Origin: Actinomycetota bacterium
Lineage (GTDB): Bacteria; Actinomycetota; Acidimicrobiia; Acidimicrobiales; JAJPHD01
Direction of reading: 5' to 3'
Assembly (NCBI GenBank): GCA_021325455.1
Contig: JAJPHD010000009.1
Span: 62,001-126,000 of the forward strand
DNA length: 64,000 nucleotides
Shown here: piece by piece, positions 8,131 to 15,502 of the stretch
Numbering within the stretch: position 1 is the stretch's first letter
Layout: each line of letters begins with the position of its first letter
Notes under the pieces: model-generated
Told to the model about the DNA's origin: nothing
The model's database searches: none
What the model saw: the letters and a program-made list of their open reading frames with translations, nothing else
Translations under genes and position numbers: made by a program

Positions 8131-9501
8131 CTACTCCTCCGCCCCAAGATCATCGCGCATGCCACGGTCCTCAACAACGCGAGCCCCCCGCTCAGGCCCC
8201 CCAGGCGGCGTCCGGGGGCGGCTGGCCCGTGCGCCTCCCTGGGCCGGCCCCCACTGGGTGTCCCCCGCCCTCTTCACCTCGAGCCTGCGTCCCCGGGCCA
8301 GGGTGGCGGGGCCAACGGCGTCCTCTCCGAAGAGCTCCCGGACCCGGTCCACCGCTGCCGAGGCCGCTCCCCAGTCACCGGGGGGCCCGTCATCGCCGCC
8401 CAGGCCCTCGAAGCTGAGCTGGTGCCCGGACCTTTGGCCTCCCGCCGAGGTGAGGCCGGAGACGGCTACGCCGAGCAGCCTCACACCGGTTCGGACGTCC
8501 ACCCCTTGGAGCAGCCGGACTGCTGCCCGGGCGATAGGGGGACCGTCGGCCACGGGGTGGGCGCCGGTATGGGACCGGGTGATGGTGGAGAAGTCAGCGA
8601 AGCGCACCTTGATGGTGACCGTCCGGCCCTCCCGGCCCGCCCGGCGCAGTCGGGAGGCCACGGCGTCGGCCATACGCACGGCTTGGCGCTCGATCTCGGA
8701 CCGGTCCACCAGGTCCTCGGGGTAGGTCTCCTCGTGCCCGATGGACTTGACCTCCCGGTCGGGCTCCACGGCCCGCGGGTCCCGGGCCCAGGACAGCTCG
8801 TGCAGCTGGCGGCCAGCGGCCTTGCCGAAGACGGCGACCAGGGCCGCCGGTGGCACGGCCGCCAGGTCCCCCACCGTCTGGACCCCCATGCGGGCCAGCC
8901 GCGACGCCGAGGCCGGTCCCACTCCCCAGAGGGCTCGCACGGGCAAAGGGTGCAAGAAGGCCAGCTCCTCCTCGGCGGGCACGACCACCACCCCAGGTCC
9001 CGGGACGGTCCCGGTTGGGGTGGGGCGGGGCTTGGCCGCCTTGGATGCCAGCTTGGCGATCAGCTTGGACCGGGCCACCCCTACCGAGCAGTCCAGGCCC
9101 AGCCGGTTCCTTACCTCCCGGCGGACCTGCCAGGCGATGACGGGGCCGGGGCCGAAGAGCCGCCTGCCCCCCGAGACGTCCAGGAAGGCCTCGTCCAGCG
9201 CAATGCCTTCGACCAGGGGGGTGAAGGAGCCCAGCACCTCGTGGAGCCGCCGGCTCGCCTCGGCATAGGCCTCGTAGCGCCCGGGGAGGAAGATGGCCTG
9301 GGGGCAGAGCTGGCGGGCCCGTGCTGACGGCATGGCCGAGCGCACGCCGTAGAAGCGAGCCTCGTAGGAGCAGGACGCCACCACACCCCTGGGCCCCGAC
9401 CCTCCCACGATGACGGGGAGCCCTGCCAGCGAAGGGTCGGCCTGCACCTCCACGGCCACGAAGAAGGCGTCCATGTCGACGTGCAGGATCGAGAGGTCCA
9501 A
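8131..9501 (-). CDS. dinB: DNA polymerase IV (Y-family translesion polymerase)
   Basis: Error-prone bypass polymerase. The palm motifs are visible near the N-terminus: HVDMDAFFVAVE (first metal-binding Asp), SYEARFYGVRSAM, and DEAFLDVSG (second acidic pair). A helix-hairpin-helix thumb (LWGVGPASASRLARMGV) and the little-finger domain follow. I place the start at TTG 9499-9501 (LDLSILHVDMD) because GGAGGGGGG lies about 9 nt upstream and this leaves the PIG-L gene intact. A GTG/ATG-type start at 9633 would add 44 Gly/Pro-rich residues overlapping the neighbour by 74 nt. The product is about 456 residues, long for the family, with a C-terminal tail of about 60 residues rich in Arg/Gly. No LexA box was seen close by. 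Confidence 0.9.
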   Translation of the reverse strand: MDLSILHVDMDAFFVAVEVQADPSLAGLPVIVGGSGPRGVVASCSYEARFYGVRSAMPSARARQLCPQAIFLPGRYEAYAEASRRLHEVLGSFTPLVEGIALDEAFLDVSGGRRLFGPGPVIAWQVRREVRNRLGLDCSVGVARSKLIAKLASKAAKPRPTPTGTVPGPGVVVVPAEEELAFLHPLPVRALWGVGPASASRLARMGVQTVGDLAAVPPAALVAVFGKAAGRQLHELSWARDPRAVEPDREVKSIGHEETYPEDLVDRSEIERQAVRMADAVASRLRRAGREGRTVTIKVRFADFSTITRSHTGAHPVADGPPIARAAVRLLQGVDVRTGVRLLGVAVSGLTSAGGQRSGHQLSFEGLGGDDGPPGDWGAASAAVDRVRELFGEDAVGPATLARGRRLEVKRAGDTQWGPAQGGARASRPRTPPGGPERGARVVEDRGMRDDLGAEE

Positions 9502-9559
9502 AGACCTCTTCCCCCCTCCGGGGTTCAGGTCACCGGGCCCACCGGCCGGTGGCAAGCCC

Positions 9560-10327
9560 TCACCCCCGCAGCCGGAGCCTCCGGAACGCTTCGGCGAACC
9601 GGACCCCCGCCCTCTCACCGGCCTCGGCCGCACGCCGGCGGACCGCCTCCTCGGCCCAGGAGCCGGGGGTCCCTACCTGGGAGGCATGGCAGAGCACGGC
9701 CCGGACCTTGGCCTCGATGGTGTCGGACACGTCGACCCAGACGTCTGGCACCAGGGTCCCGGACAGGTAGATGACATCGACCTGGTGGGCCGGGCCAGCA
9801 TCGGGGAAGTAGAGGGGGAGCGCCGCCGCCGGTGACACGGCATCGAGGGTGGCCCACCCGATCACCCGGTGGTCACGGTGGTTGAGGTACTCCTGCCCGA
9901 ACACCGCCGCCTCTGGGTCGGGGCACACCACCACCTCCGGGCGCAGCTTGCGGACCAGGGCCACCAGCTCGGCCCGGAGGGCCCGGTCGTCCTCGAGCTC
10001 CCCATCGAGGCGGCCGAGGTGGTGCTGGCCGGCCACGCCGATCTCGGAGCCGGCGGCAGCCACCTCGCCCGCCCGGCGGGCCACCAGCTCGGCGGGCCGG
10101 GCCTCCGGGTCCAGGGTCCCCTTGTCGCCCCTGGTGGCGATGGCCACGTGAACCTCGGCCCCCATCCGGCTCCAGCGGGCCAGGGTCCCGCCGCATGACA
10201 CGTCGGGGTCGTCTGGATGAGCATAGACGGCGAGCACGCGCCCGGGGCGGTCCTCCACCAGCTCAGCGGGGCCTGGATGGGCTTCCAGCACCTCCCGCCC
10301 CAGGGCCGGCGCCCCTGCCACCTCCAT
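9560..10327 (-). CDS. PIG-L/LmbE family zinc deacetylase
   Basis: 255 residues of the family that removes N-acetyl groups from GlcNAc-type substrates, as in MshB, Mca and GlcNAc-PI deacetylases. The zinc-site signature AHPDD is at about residues 36-40, followed by SCGGTLARWSRMG. The downstream HRDHR segment supplies the second histidine region. The metal ligands His and Asp of the first motif are intact. Actinobacteria carry several paralogues, so a mycothiol role is possible but not shown. The gene lies 18 nt after the threonine aldolase gene and 58 nt before the chosen dinB start, so all three may be cotranscribed. Confidence 0.88.
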   Translation of the reverse strand: MEVAGAPALGREVLEAHPGPAELVEDRPGRVLAVYAHPDDPDVSCGGTLARWSRMGAEVHVAIATRGDKGTLDPEARPAELVARRAGEVAAAGSEIGVAGQHHLGRLDGELEDDRALRAELVALVRKLRPEVVVCPDPEAAVFGQEYLNHRDHRVIGWATLDAVSPAAALPLYFPDAGPAHQVDVIYLSGTLVPDVWVDVSDTIEAKVRAVLCHASQVGTPGSWAEEAVRRRAAEAGERAGVRFAEAFRRLRLRG

Positions 10328-10345
10328 GCCCGCCCGCCCCAGTCT

Positions 10346-11371
10346 CTAGGGGACGCTGGCCAGGGCCTTCATGGCCCGGTCCACTCCCTCGTCGTCCACG
10401 TCGTGGTGGGTCACCAGGCGGACCACCCCGGGGGCGATGGTCCCGGCCAGCACGCCCTCTCCCTCCAGGTGCTGGAGGACCCTCTCCGGCTCTGGGTGGC
10501 GGAAGACAACGATGTTGGTGTCCACCCTCGCCGGCTCGCACCCGGAGTCCGGCCACCGATCGGCAACCGCCTCGGCCAGGCGTCGAGCCCGCTCGTGGTC
10601 CTCGCCCAGGCGATCGACCATGGTCCGCAGGGCCACCAGCCCGGCGGCGGCGATCACGCCCGCCTGGCGCATGGCCCCTCCCAGGCAGGCCCGTTCCTCC
10701 CTGGCCACCGACATGACGTCGGCCGGGCCCGCCAGCATGGAGCCCACCGGAGCGCACAGGCCCTTGGACAGGCAGCACATGACGGTCGTGGCCGCCCCCG
10801 CCCAGGTGGAGGCGGGAACGCCGCTGGCCACCTCGGCGTTGAACAGGCGGGCGCCGTCCATGTGCACGGGTAGAGGCCGGGCCGAGGAGGCCAGCTCCTG
10901 GAGGAGGCCCAGGCTCCAGACTCGCCCGCCCGAGGGCATGTGGGTGTTCTCCACGCACACCAGGCCGGGCTGGGGCCAGTGGTGGTCGGCCGTCTCCCTC
11001 ACCCAGGCCACCTCGGCGGGTGAGATGGTCCCCTCGCTGTCGTCGAGGATGTGGAACTGGACCCCGGCGTTGCGGGCCGCCCCCCCGTGCTCGAAGGCCA
11101 CGATGTGCTGTTGGCGCCCCGCTATCACCACGGCGCCTGGCCGCGTCAGGCTGCGCAGGGCCACCTGGTTGCCCATCACCCCGGAGGGCACGAAGAGGGC
11201 TGCCTCCTTGCCGACGCGCTCGGCGAAGGCCTCCTCAAGGGCCACCACGGTGGGGTCCTCCCCGTACTGGTCGTCGCCCACCTCGGCCTCGGCCATGGCC
11301 CGGCGCATGGCGGGGGTGGGGCGGGTGACGGTGTCGGAGCGGAGGTCGACCAGACCGGCAGAAGTGCCCAT
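10346..11371 (-). CDS. low-specificity L-threonine aldolase (PLP enzyme)
   Basis: Cleaves L-threonine or L-allo-threonine to glycine and acetaldehyde. The protein starts with [12 protein letters not shown], the family hallmark, and continues with [10 protein letters not shown]. It carries the PLP lysine in [12 protein letters not shown] (about residue 200). About 341 residues is the normal size. The start chosen is ATG 11369-11371 ([13 protein letters not shown]). An in-frame ATG at 11389 would add six residues. The gene is divergent from the inositol monophosphatase-like gene, with about 60 nt between starts, and is followed by the PIG-L deacetylase gene. Beta-eliminating relatives such as phenylserine aldolases share the fold, so strict substrate preference is open. 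Confidence 0.88.
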   Translation of the reverse strand: MGTSAGLVDLRSDTVTRPTPAMRRAMAEAEVGDDQYGEDPTVVALEEAFAERVGKEAALFVPSGVMGNQVALRSLTRPGAVVIAGRQQHIVAFEHGGAARNAGVQFHILDDSEGTISPAEVAWVRETADHHWPQPGLVCVENTHMPSGGRVWSLGLLQELASSARPLPVHMDGARLFNAEVASGVPASTWAGAATTVMCCLSKGLCAPVGSMLAGPADVMSVAREERACLGGAMRQAGVIAAAGLVALRTMVDRLGEDHERARRLAEAVADRWPDSGCEPARVDTNIVVFRHPEPERVLQHLEGEGVLAGTIAPGVVRLVTHHDVDDEGVDRAMKALASVP

Positions 11372-11431
11372 ACCGCCAACCCTATCCATCCCGGCAGGCG
11401 CTCCCCAGCGCCGGGCCGCTAGACATCGTGC

Positions 11432-12238
11432 ATGCCTGACGCCGAACCCGCCGCCCTGCTGGAGCTGGCCACCTCCCTGGCCAGGAGGGCGGGCGCCCTG
11501 CTGGCCGAGGCTTCGGGGCGGGCCCGCACGGAGATCGGCACCAAGTCCAGCTCCACCGACATGGTGACGGAGATGGACCGGGCCAGCGAGGCGCTGATCC
11601 TCGGTGAGCTGGCCCGCTCACGCCCCGGAGACTCCATCCTGGCCGAGGAGGCCGGGACCAAGGGAGGGGACGGCCCCATCCGCTGGATCGTCGACCCCCT
11701 GGACGGGACGACCAACTACCTGTACGGCCTGCCCGCCTATGCCGTCTCCATCGCCGCCGAGGGCCCGGGGGGACCCCTTCTCGGTGTGGTGCACGATGCC
11801 AGCCGCCAGGAGACCTTCACTGCCCTGGCGGGCCAAGGTGCCTGGCTGAATGGCGTCCGTCTGCTCCGGCCCCCCGCGCCGGCTCTCGACCGCTGCCTGA
11901 TCGGGACGGGCTTCGGCTATAGCTCCGAGCGCCGCCGGGCCCAGGCCAGGCTGCTGCCCACCGTGCTGCCCTCGGTGCGTGACATCCGCCGGGTGGGCTC
12001 GGCCGCCATCGATCTGTGCTGGGTGGCTGCCGGCCGCCTGGACGGCTTCTACGAGGCCGGCCTGGGCCCCTGGGACCTTGCCGCCGGCATGGTGGTGGCG
12101 GAGGAGGCAGGGGCCTGGGTGGGATCGGTCCCGGGCGGGGCCGAGCTCCCCGACATGGCGGTGGCCGCCGCCCCGGGCCTGTCCGGGCCGCTCACTGCCC
12201 TGCTGGAGGAGGCCAGGGACCGAGCAGGCAGGCCGTAG
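11432..12238 (+). CDS. inositol monophosphatase family protein
   Basis: 268 residues of the Mg-dependent phosphatase superfamily (SuhB/IMPase). The metal-binding motifs are [12 protein letters not shown] (about 88-99) and [17 protein letters not shown] near residue 210. An upstream Glu of the metal site lies in ILAEEAG. Substrates in the family include inositol-1-phosphate, histidinol phosphate and 3'-phosphoadenosine nucleotides. Motifs alone do not decide among these. It faces the phosphofructokinase gene with only 6 nt between the two stops. Confidence 0.88.
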   Translation: MPDAEPAALLELATSLARRAGALLAEASGRARTEIGTKSSSTDMVTEMDRASEALILGELARSRPGDSILAEEAGTKGGDGPIRWIVDPLDGTTNYLYGLPAYAVSIAAEGPGGPLLGVVHDASRQETFTALAGQGAWLNGVRLLRPPAPALDRCLIGTGFGYSSERRRAQARLLPTVLPSVRDIRRVGSAAIDLCWVAAGRLDGFYEAGLGPWDLAAGMVVAEEAGAWVGSVPGGAELPDMAVAAAPGLSGPLTALLEEARDRAGRP

Positions 12239-12244
12239 GGGGGC

Positions 12245-13273
12245 TCAGGAGAAGAACAGCTCGCCCACGTCGTGGAGCAGCGCCGGGTCGATGAACTTGG
12301 GCGCCACCGCCTCCCCGAGGGGGACCCTCACGATCTCGCCCCCTTGGAGAGCCACCATCTGGTCGAAGGCCCCGTCATGGACCGCCTCCACCGCAGCCAC
12401 GCCGAAGCGGGTGGCCAGGACCCGGTCGAAGGCGGTCGGAGTGCCACCCCGCTGGATGTGACCGAGGATGGTCACCCGGGACTCGAAGCCGGTGCGGCGC
12501 TCGATCTCCTGGGCCAGCACGGAGCCGATCCCACCCAGGCGCTCGTGGCCGAACTGGTCCACCTCCCCTGAGCGGACGACCAGCGTCCCCTCCTTGGGCT
12601 TGGCCCCCTCGGCCACCACCACGATGGAGGCAAAGCGGCCCTTGTGGTGCCTCCGGGTCAGGCTGTCGCAGATGACGTCGATGTCGAAGGGCTCCTCGGG
12701 CACCACGATCTCCGCCGCCCCCCCGGCGATGCCGGCATAGGTGGCGATCCAGCCGGCGTGGCGGCCCATGACCTCGCACACGATCACCCTGTCGTGGGAC
12801 TCGGCCGTGGTGTGCAGACGGTCTATGGCATCGGTGGCGATCTGCACGGCCGTGTGGAAGCCGAAGGTGACCTCGGTCCCCGACAGGTCGTTGTCGATGG
12901 TCTTGGGCACCCCCACCACCGGCAGACCGGCCCCGGCCAGCCGGTGGGCTACGCCCAGGGTATCCTCACCGCCCACGGCGATGACGGCATCGACGGCCTC
13001 GGCCTTGATGGTGGCCAGGACCGCCTCCTCCCCTCCCTCGACGCGGAATGGGTTGGTGCGGGACGTACCGAGGATCGTGCCCCCCCGGGGCAGGATGCCC
13101 CGGCACCTCTCCACGTCGAGGGGGATGACCCGGTCCTCGATGGCCCCCCTCCAGCCGTCGGCGAACCCCAGCACCACGTCCCCGAAGGAAACCTCACCCT
13201 TGCGCACCACGGCCCTGATGACGGCGTTCAGCCCCGGGCAGTCCCCCCCACCGGTCAGGACACCGATTCGCAT
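12245..13273 (-). CDS. 6-phosphofructokinase, residues of the pyrophosphate-dependent type
   Basis: Phosphorylates fructose 6-phosphate in glycolysis. 342 residues. The phosphoryl-donor loop is GGGDCPGLN (8-16), the catalytic loop is PKTIDND (123-129) with Asp127, and the sugar-site segment is MGRHAGWIA. At the two positions that separate donors in this superfamily the protein has Asp104 (GGEDT) and Lys124 (PKTIDND), numbered as in E. coli PfkA. ATP-dependent enzymes have Gly at 104. The Asp104/Lys124 pair is the known mark of PPi-using enzymes such as that of Amycolatopsis methanolica. I therefore predict PPi as donor and a reversible reaction. Biochemical dependence is untested. Automatic annotation would probably call it ATP-dependent pfkA. 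Confidence 0.9.
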   Translation of the reverse strand: MRIGVLTGGGDCPGLNAVIRAVVRKGEVSFGDVVLGFADGWRGAIEDRVIPLDVERCRGILPRGGTILGTSRTNPFRVEGGEEAVLATIKAEAVDAVIAVGGEDTLGVAHRLAGAGLPVVGVPKTIDNDLSGTEVTFGFHTAVQIATDAIDRLHTTAESHDRVIVCEVMGRHAGWIATYAGIAGGAAEIVVPEEPFDIDVICDSLTRRHHKGRFASIVVVAEGAKPKEGTLVVRSGEVDQFGHERLGGIGSVLAQEIERRTGFESRVTILGHIQRGGTPTAFDRVLATRFGVAAVEAVHDGAFDQMVALQGGEIVRVPLGEAVAPKFIDPALLHDVGELFFS

Positions 13274-13305
13274 GGCCTCCCTCTCCTAGCTGGCGTCGCT
13301 TCCTC

Positions 13306-13755
13306 TCAGGCGCTGGTCCGGGCGATTATGACGTCGCAGGGGGCATGATGGGAAACCCTGTTGGGCACGCTGCCGATGAGGAACCTCCTAGCTCCGCTCA
13401 TGCCCACGTTCCCCACCACTATCAGGCCGGCGCCCAGCTCGGAGGCCACGTCCAGGATGGCGGCCGCCGCCTCCCCCTCCACCGCCCGGGTCTCCACCTG
13501 CCTCACCCCTCGCCCGGCGGCGATGCCCCGTGCCTCGAGGAGCACCTCGTCCACCTCCTCCCTGGGGTTGATCATCCACCTGAGCTCCTCGGGCGTCTCC
13601 AGGCGCTGCCGGCGGAGCCTCTCCTCGGGCACCGGCTCGTAGGCGCTCACCACGACCAGGACCGAGCCCAGCCGGGCAGCCAGGTCAGCAGCCCGGCCCA
13701 CGGCCAGGCTGGCCGTCTCCGAGCCATCGGTACCCACCACGATCGTGTCGTACAC
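13306..13755 (-). CDS. universal stress protein (UspA family), ATP-binding type
   Basis: 149 residues, a single Usp domain. It begins MYDTIVVGTDGSETA and ends with the ATP-binding pattern G-x2-G-x9-G-S (GNVGMSGARRFLIGS), which is complete, followed by PCDVIIAR. Members of this type bind ATP and are induced under growth arrest or stress, with roles that differ between paralogues. It lies 32 nt downstream of nothing in its own direction and 32 nt before the start of the phosphofructokinase gene, so the two may be cotranscribed. Confidence 0.92.
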   Translation of the reverse strand: MYDTIVVGTDGSETASLAVGRAADLAARLGSVLVVVSAYEPVPEERLRRQRLETPEELRWMINPREEVDEVLLEARGIAAGRGVRQVETRAVEGEAAAAILDVASELGAGLIVVGNVGMSGARRFLIGSVPNRVSHHAPCDVIIARTSA

Positions 13756-13859
13756 GGCTCCCTCCGCCTCCAGGGGCCAGGACGGAAGGCCCCAGCTCCA
13801 CCCCGACAGGCTAACCCAGCTGACTTTGGCCGACCCCCGGGGGTCACTAGCGTGGTCGT

Positions 13860-14252
13860 GTGCGGCTCCTCCGGTCGCTCCGAACCAAGGTGCGCGAGAA
13901 CCTGGCCCTGCACCTCCTGGCCCTGTTCGTGGTGGCGGGCTGCTCGACAGCCGCCTGGTGGCAGCTGGGCCGGGCCCTGGGGGGCAACGGGCTCAGCTGG
14001 GCCTACGTGTTCGAGTGGCCCTTCTTCGCCATGTACGCGGTGTGGATGTGGTGGAAGCTCTCCCACGAGGACAAGGCCCAGGGCCCCGGCGCCCGGGCCC
14101 CCTCCCGGCCCCGGAGCCCCGAGGATGATGAAGCCGACCGGGTGGCAGCGGAGAGGCTGGCGGCCTACAACCAGTACCTGGCGGCCCTGGCTGCCGCCGA
14201 CCGGGAGCGCCAACGCCAGCGGGGGGAGAGGCGCGGCCACGCCCGCCACTAG
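13860..14252 (+). CDS. small membrane protein of unknown function
   Basis: 130 residues from GTG 13860. Two membrane helices are predicted by eye, at about residues 15-37 (ALHLLALFVVAGCSTAAWW) and 46-65 (SWAYVFEWPFFAMYAVWMWW). The loop between them reads QLGRALGGNGL. The C-terminal half is charged, Arg/Ala/Gln-rich and probably helical (YNQYLAALAAADRERQRQR). I recall similar actinobacterial proteins with a W-Q-x-x-R-A-x-x-GN...FEWPFFA pattern, annotated as conserved membrane proteins, but no function. It is divergent from the stress protein gene and convergent with the LysM gene, and stands alone transcriptionally. Confidence 0.6.
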   Translation: MRLLRSLRTKVRENLALHLLALFVVAGCSTAAWWQLGRALGGNGLSWAYVFEWPFFAMYAVWMWWKLSHEDKAQGPGARAPSRPRSPEDDEADRVAAERLAAYNQYLAALAAADRERQRQRGERRGHARH

Positions 14253-14287
14253 GCCGCGCCCGTCATCGGGTGATGATGGCCTCCACC

Positions 14288-14668
14288 TCAGCCCGGCGTA
14301 GTGCCGGGCAGGATCAGGCGCTGGCCCGCCTGGAGCTGTCCACCGTGCAGCTCTGCCTCCATCTGGTCCACCAGCGGGCGGGGGTCACCGCCGGGGTCCA
14401 GTCGGGTGGCGATCCCCCACAGGGTGTCCCCGGGCCGGGCCACGTACACCCGGCCCCGGCTCGGCGGAGCTGCGCCCCCCGCCGGCAGCCCGGCCACCGG
14501 CCTCAGCGCGGCCCAGCTCGGTACGCCCACGGCCGCAGCCAGGCACAGCGCCACTGTGGCCCTTCTCCTCCGGTAGGTGGCCGGTGTCTCCCGGCGGGAG
14601 CACCTGGCCGGCGGGGGGAGCCGGCCCGGCGCGGCCTGCCTTGGTACCCAGACCGTGACGGCTGCCAT
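14288..14668 (-). CDS. LysM-domain membrane protein divergent from lexA, likely SOS cell-division inhibitor
   Basis: 126 residues from ATG 14666-14668, which has GGAGG 6 nt upstream. A GTG at 14683 in the same frame lacks such a site. A basic N-terminal region is followed by one membrane helix (about 38-58, ATVALCLAAAVGVPSWAAL). An exported LysM domain then runs from VYVARPGDTLWGIATRL to the C-terminus. Known relatives by layout and position are Bacillus YneA, Corynebacterium DivS and mycobacterial ChiZ/Rv2719c, small LexA-controlled wall proteins that block division and are encoded beside lexA. Here the gene is divergent from lexA, and a perfect LexA box sits in its promoter spacer. Function is inferred from context and domain, not from close sequence identity. 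Confidence 0.82.
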   Translation of the reverse strand: MAAVTVWVPRQAAPGRLPPPARCSRRETPATYRRRRATVALCLAAAVGVPSWAALRPVAGLPAGGAAPPSRGRVYVARPGDTLWGIATRLDPGGDPRPLVDQMEAELHGGQLQAGQRLILPGTTPG

Positions 14669-14685
14669 GCCGCACCTCCTCACTA

Positions 14686-14701
14686 GGGAACGTCTGTTCC
14701 C
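14686..14701. promoter_or_regulatory. LexA-box-like palindrome next to the LysM gene
   Basis: GGGAACGTCTGTTCCC is a perfect inverted repeat apart from its central GTCT. It resembles the Gram-positive LexA box CGAACRNRYGTTYG but has G instead of C at the first core base and C instead of G at the last. It lies 18 nt upstream of the LysM start codon, over its ribosome-binding/leader region. Confidence 0.55.
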
Positions 14702-14714
14702 CTCCAGTGAATCG

Positions 14715-14728
14715 CGAACACATGTTCG
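14715..14728. promoter_or_regulatory. LexA (SOS) box, perfect match
   Basis: CGAACACATGTTCG matches the Gram-positive LexA consensus CGAACRNRYGTTYG and is a full palindrome that extends one base on each side (14714-14729). On the minus strand it fills the spacer between a TTGACG -35 element (14730-14735 read in reverse) and the expected -10 position of the LysM gene. LexA bound here should block that promoter directly. Confidence 0.88.
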
Positions 14729-14743
14729 CCGTCAAGTCAGAGC

Positions 14744-14757
14744 CGAACGGGTGTTTG
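14744..14757. promoter_or_regulatory. LexA (SOS) box overlapping the lexA -35 element
   Basis: CGAACGGGTGTTTG fits the consensus CGAACRNRYGTTYG at every position. It overlaps the first bases of the candidate lexA -35 hexamer TTGCGC (14755-14760), as expected for lexA autoregulation. Confidence 0.8.
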
Positions 14758-14783
14758 CGCCGGCCTGTCCCGGTGGGTAGCAT
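14755..14783 (+). promoter_or_regulatory. candidate lexA promoter
   Basis: The -35 TTGCGC (14755-14760) and -10 TAGCAT (14778-14783) are separated by exactly 17 nt and lie about 58 nt before the lexA start. LexA-box sequences flank the promoter on both sides. The hexamers are only moderately close to consensus. Confidence 0.5.
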
Positions 14784-14785
14784 GC

Positions 14786-14799
14786 GGAACGTCCGTTCG
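14786..14799. promoter_or_regulatory. degenerate LexA box at the lexA transcription start
   Basis: GGAACGTCCGTTCG matches the LexA consensus with two mismatches. It lies just after the candidate -10 element, near the expected transcription start of lexA. It is the fourth box-like palindrome within 115 nt. Confidence 0.5.
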
Positions 14800-14840
14800 G
14801 CGACGACGTCCCTTCGGCGGGAAAAGGCAGGCAGGTCCTC

Positions 14841-15470
14841 ATGGCTGAGCAGGTGACCGGCAAGCGGCGCGAGATCCTCGAGTTCATCGCCTCCCAGGTG
14901 AGGGAGCGCGGCTACCCGCCCTCCGTGCGGGAGATCGGGGAGGCGGTGGGGCTGGCATCGTCGTCGACCGTGCACTCCCACCTGCGCGTCCTGCAGCGGG
15001 AGGGGTACCTGCGCCGCGACCCGACCAAGCCCCGGGCCATCGAGGTCCGCTGGGAGCCCGCCTCGGGGGCCGCACTGGCCAGCCGCCCGGCCCGCCACGT
15101 TCCCCTCGTCGGCGAGGTGGCCGCCGGTCTAAACGTCCTGGCCCAGGAGAACGTGGAGGACGTCCTCCCCCTGCCCGAGGACCTGACCGGGACAGGTACC
15201 CTGTTCATGCTCCGGGTCAGGGGGGACTCGATGATCGAGGCCGGGATCCTGGACGGGGACTACGTGGTGGTCCGCCAGCAGCCCGAGGCGTCCCGGGGCG
15301 ACATCGTGGTGGCAGGGATCCCCGGAGACGAGGCAACCGTCAAGCGCTATACGACGAGGGGGCGCAAGGTGGTGCTGCAGCCCGCCAACCCTCGCATGGA
15401 GCCGATCGAGCTCGACCCCCAGGACGTCACCATCTACGGGCGGGTCGTCACGGTGCTGCGCCGGCTCTGA
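14841..15470 (+). CDS. lexA: LexA repressor
   Basis: SOS master repressor with RecA-stimulated self-cleavage. 209 residues. The winged-helix DNA-binding domain occupies about 1-70 (YPPSVREIGEAVGL, SSTVHSHLRVL). The cleavage site is Ala95-Gly96 in GEVAAG. The serine-lysine dyad is Ser130 in RGDSMIEAG and Lys168 in ATVKRY. All catalytic features are intact. The start ATG follows GGCAGG at 5-6 nt spacing. The upstream region holds several LexA boxes shared with the divergent LysM gene, so autoregulation is expected. The gene is convergent with dapD. Confidence 0.97.
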   Translation: MAEQVTGKRREILEFIASQVRERGYPPSVREIGEAVGLASSSTVHSHLRVLQREGYLRRDPTKPRAIEVRWEPASGAALASRPARHVPLVGEVAAGLNVLAQENVEDVLPLPEDLTGTGTLFMLRVRGDSMIEAGILDGDYVVVRQQPEASRGDIVVAGIPGDEATVKRYTTRGRKVVLQPANPRMEPIELDPQDVTIYGRVVTVLRRL

Positions 15471-15471
15471 C

Positions 15472-15492
15472 GGCCGCCAACTGGAGGTGGCC
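15472..15492. terminator. hairpin between lexA and dapD, candidate terminator
   Basis: GGCCGCC (15472-15478) pairs with GGTGGCC (15486-15492) in 7 bp including one G-U, with a 7-nt loop. It starts 2 nt after the lexA stop and separates it from the convergent dapD gene. No T-tract. Confidence 0.4.
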
Positions 15493-15502
15493 GCCCCCGG
15501 CG

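Noticed and set aside
8131-9501. LexA control of dinB
   Set aside because: No CGAAC-N4-GTTCG-like box was found near the dinB start or ahead of the upstream genes that could share its transcript.
14253-14287. Weak hairpin between the small membrane protein gene and the LysM gene
   Set aside because: Only short imperfect pairing (GGCC/GGCC and CATC/GATG) in a 35-nt gap; not convincing as a terminator.
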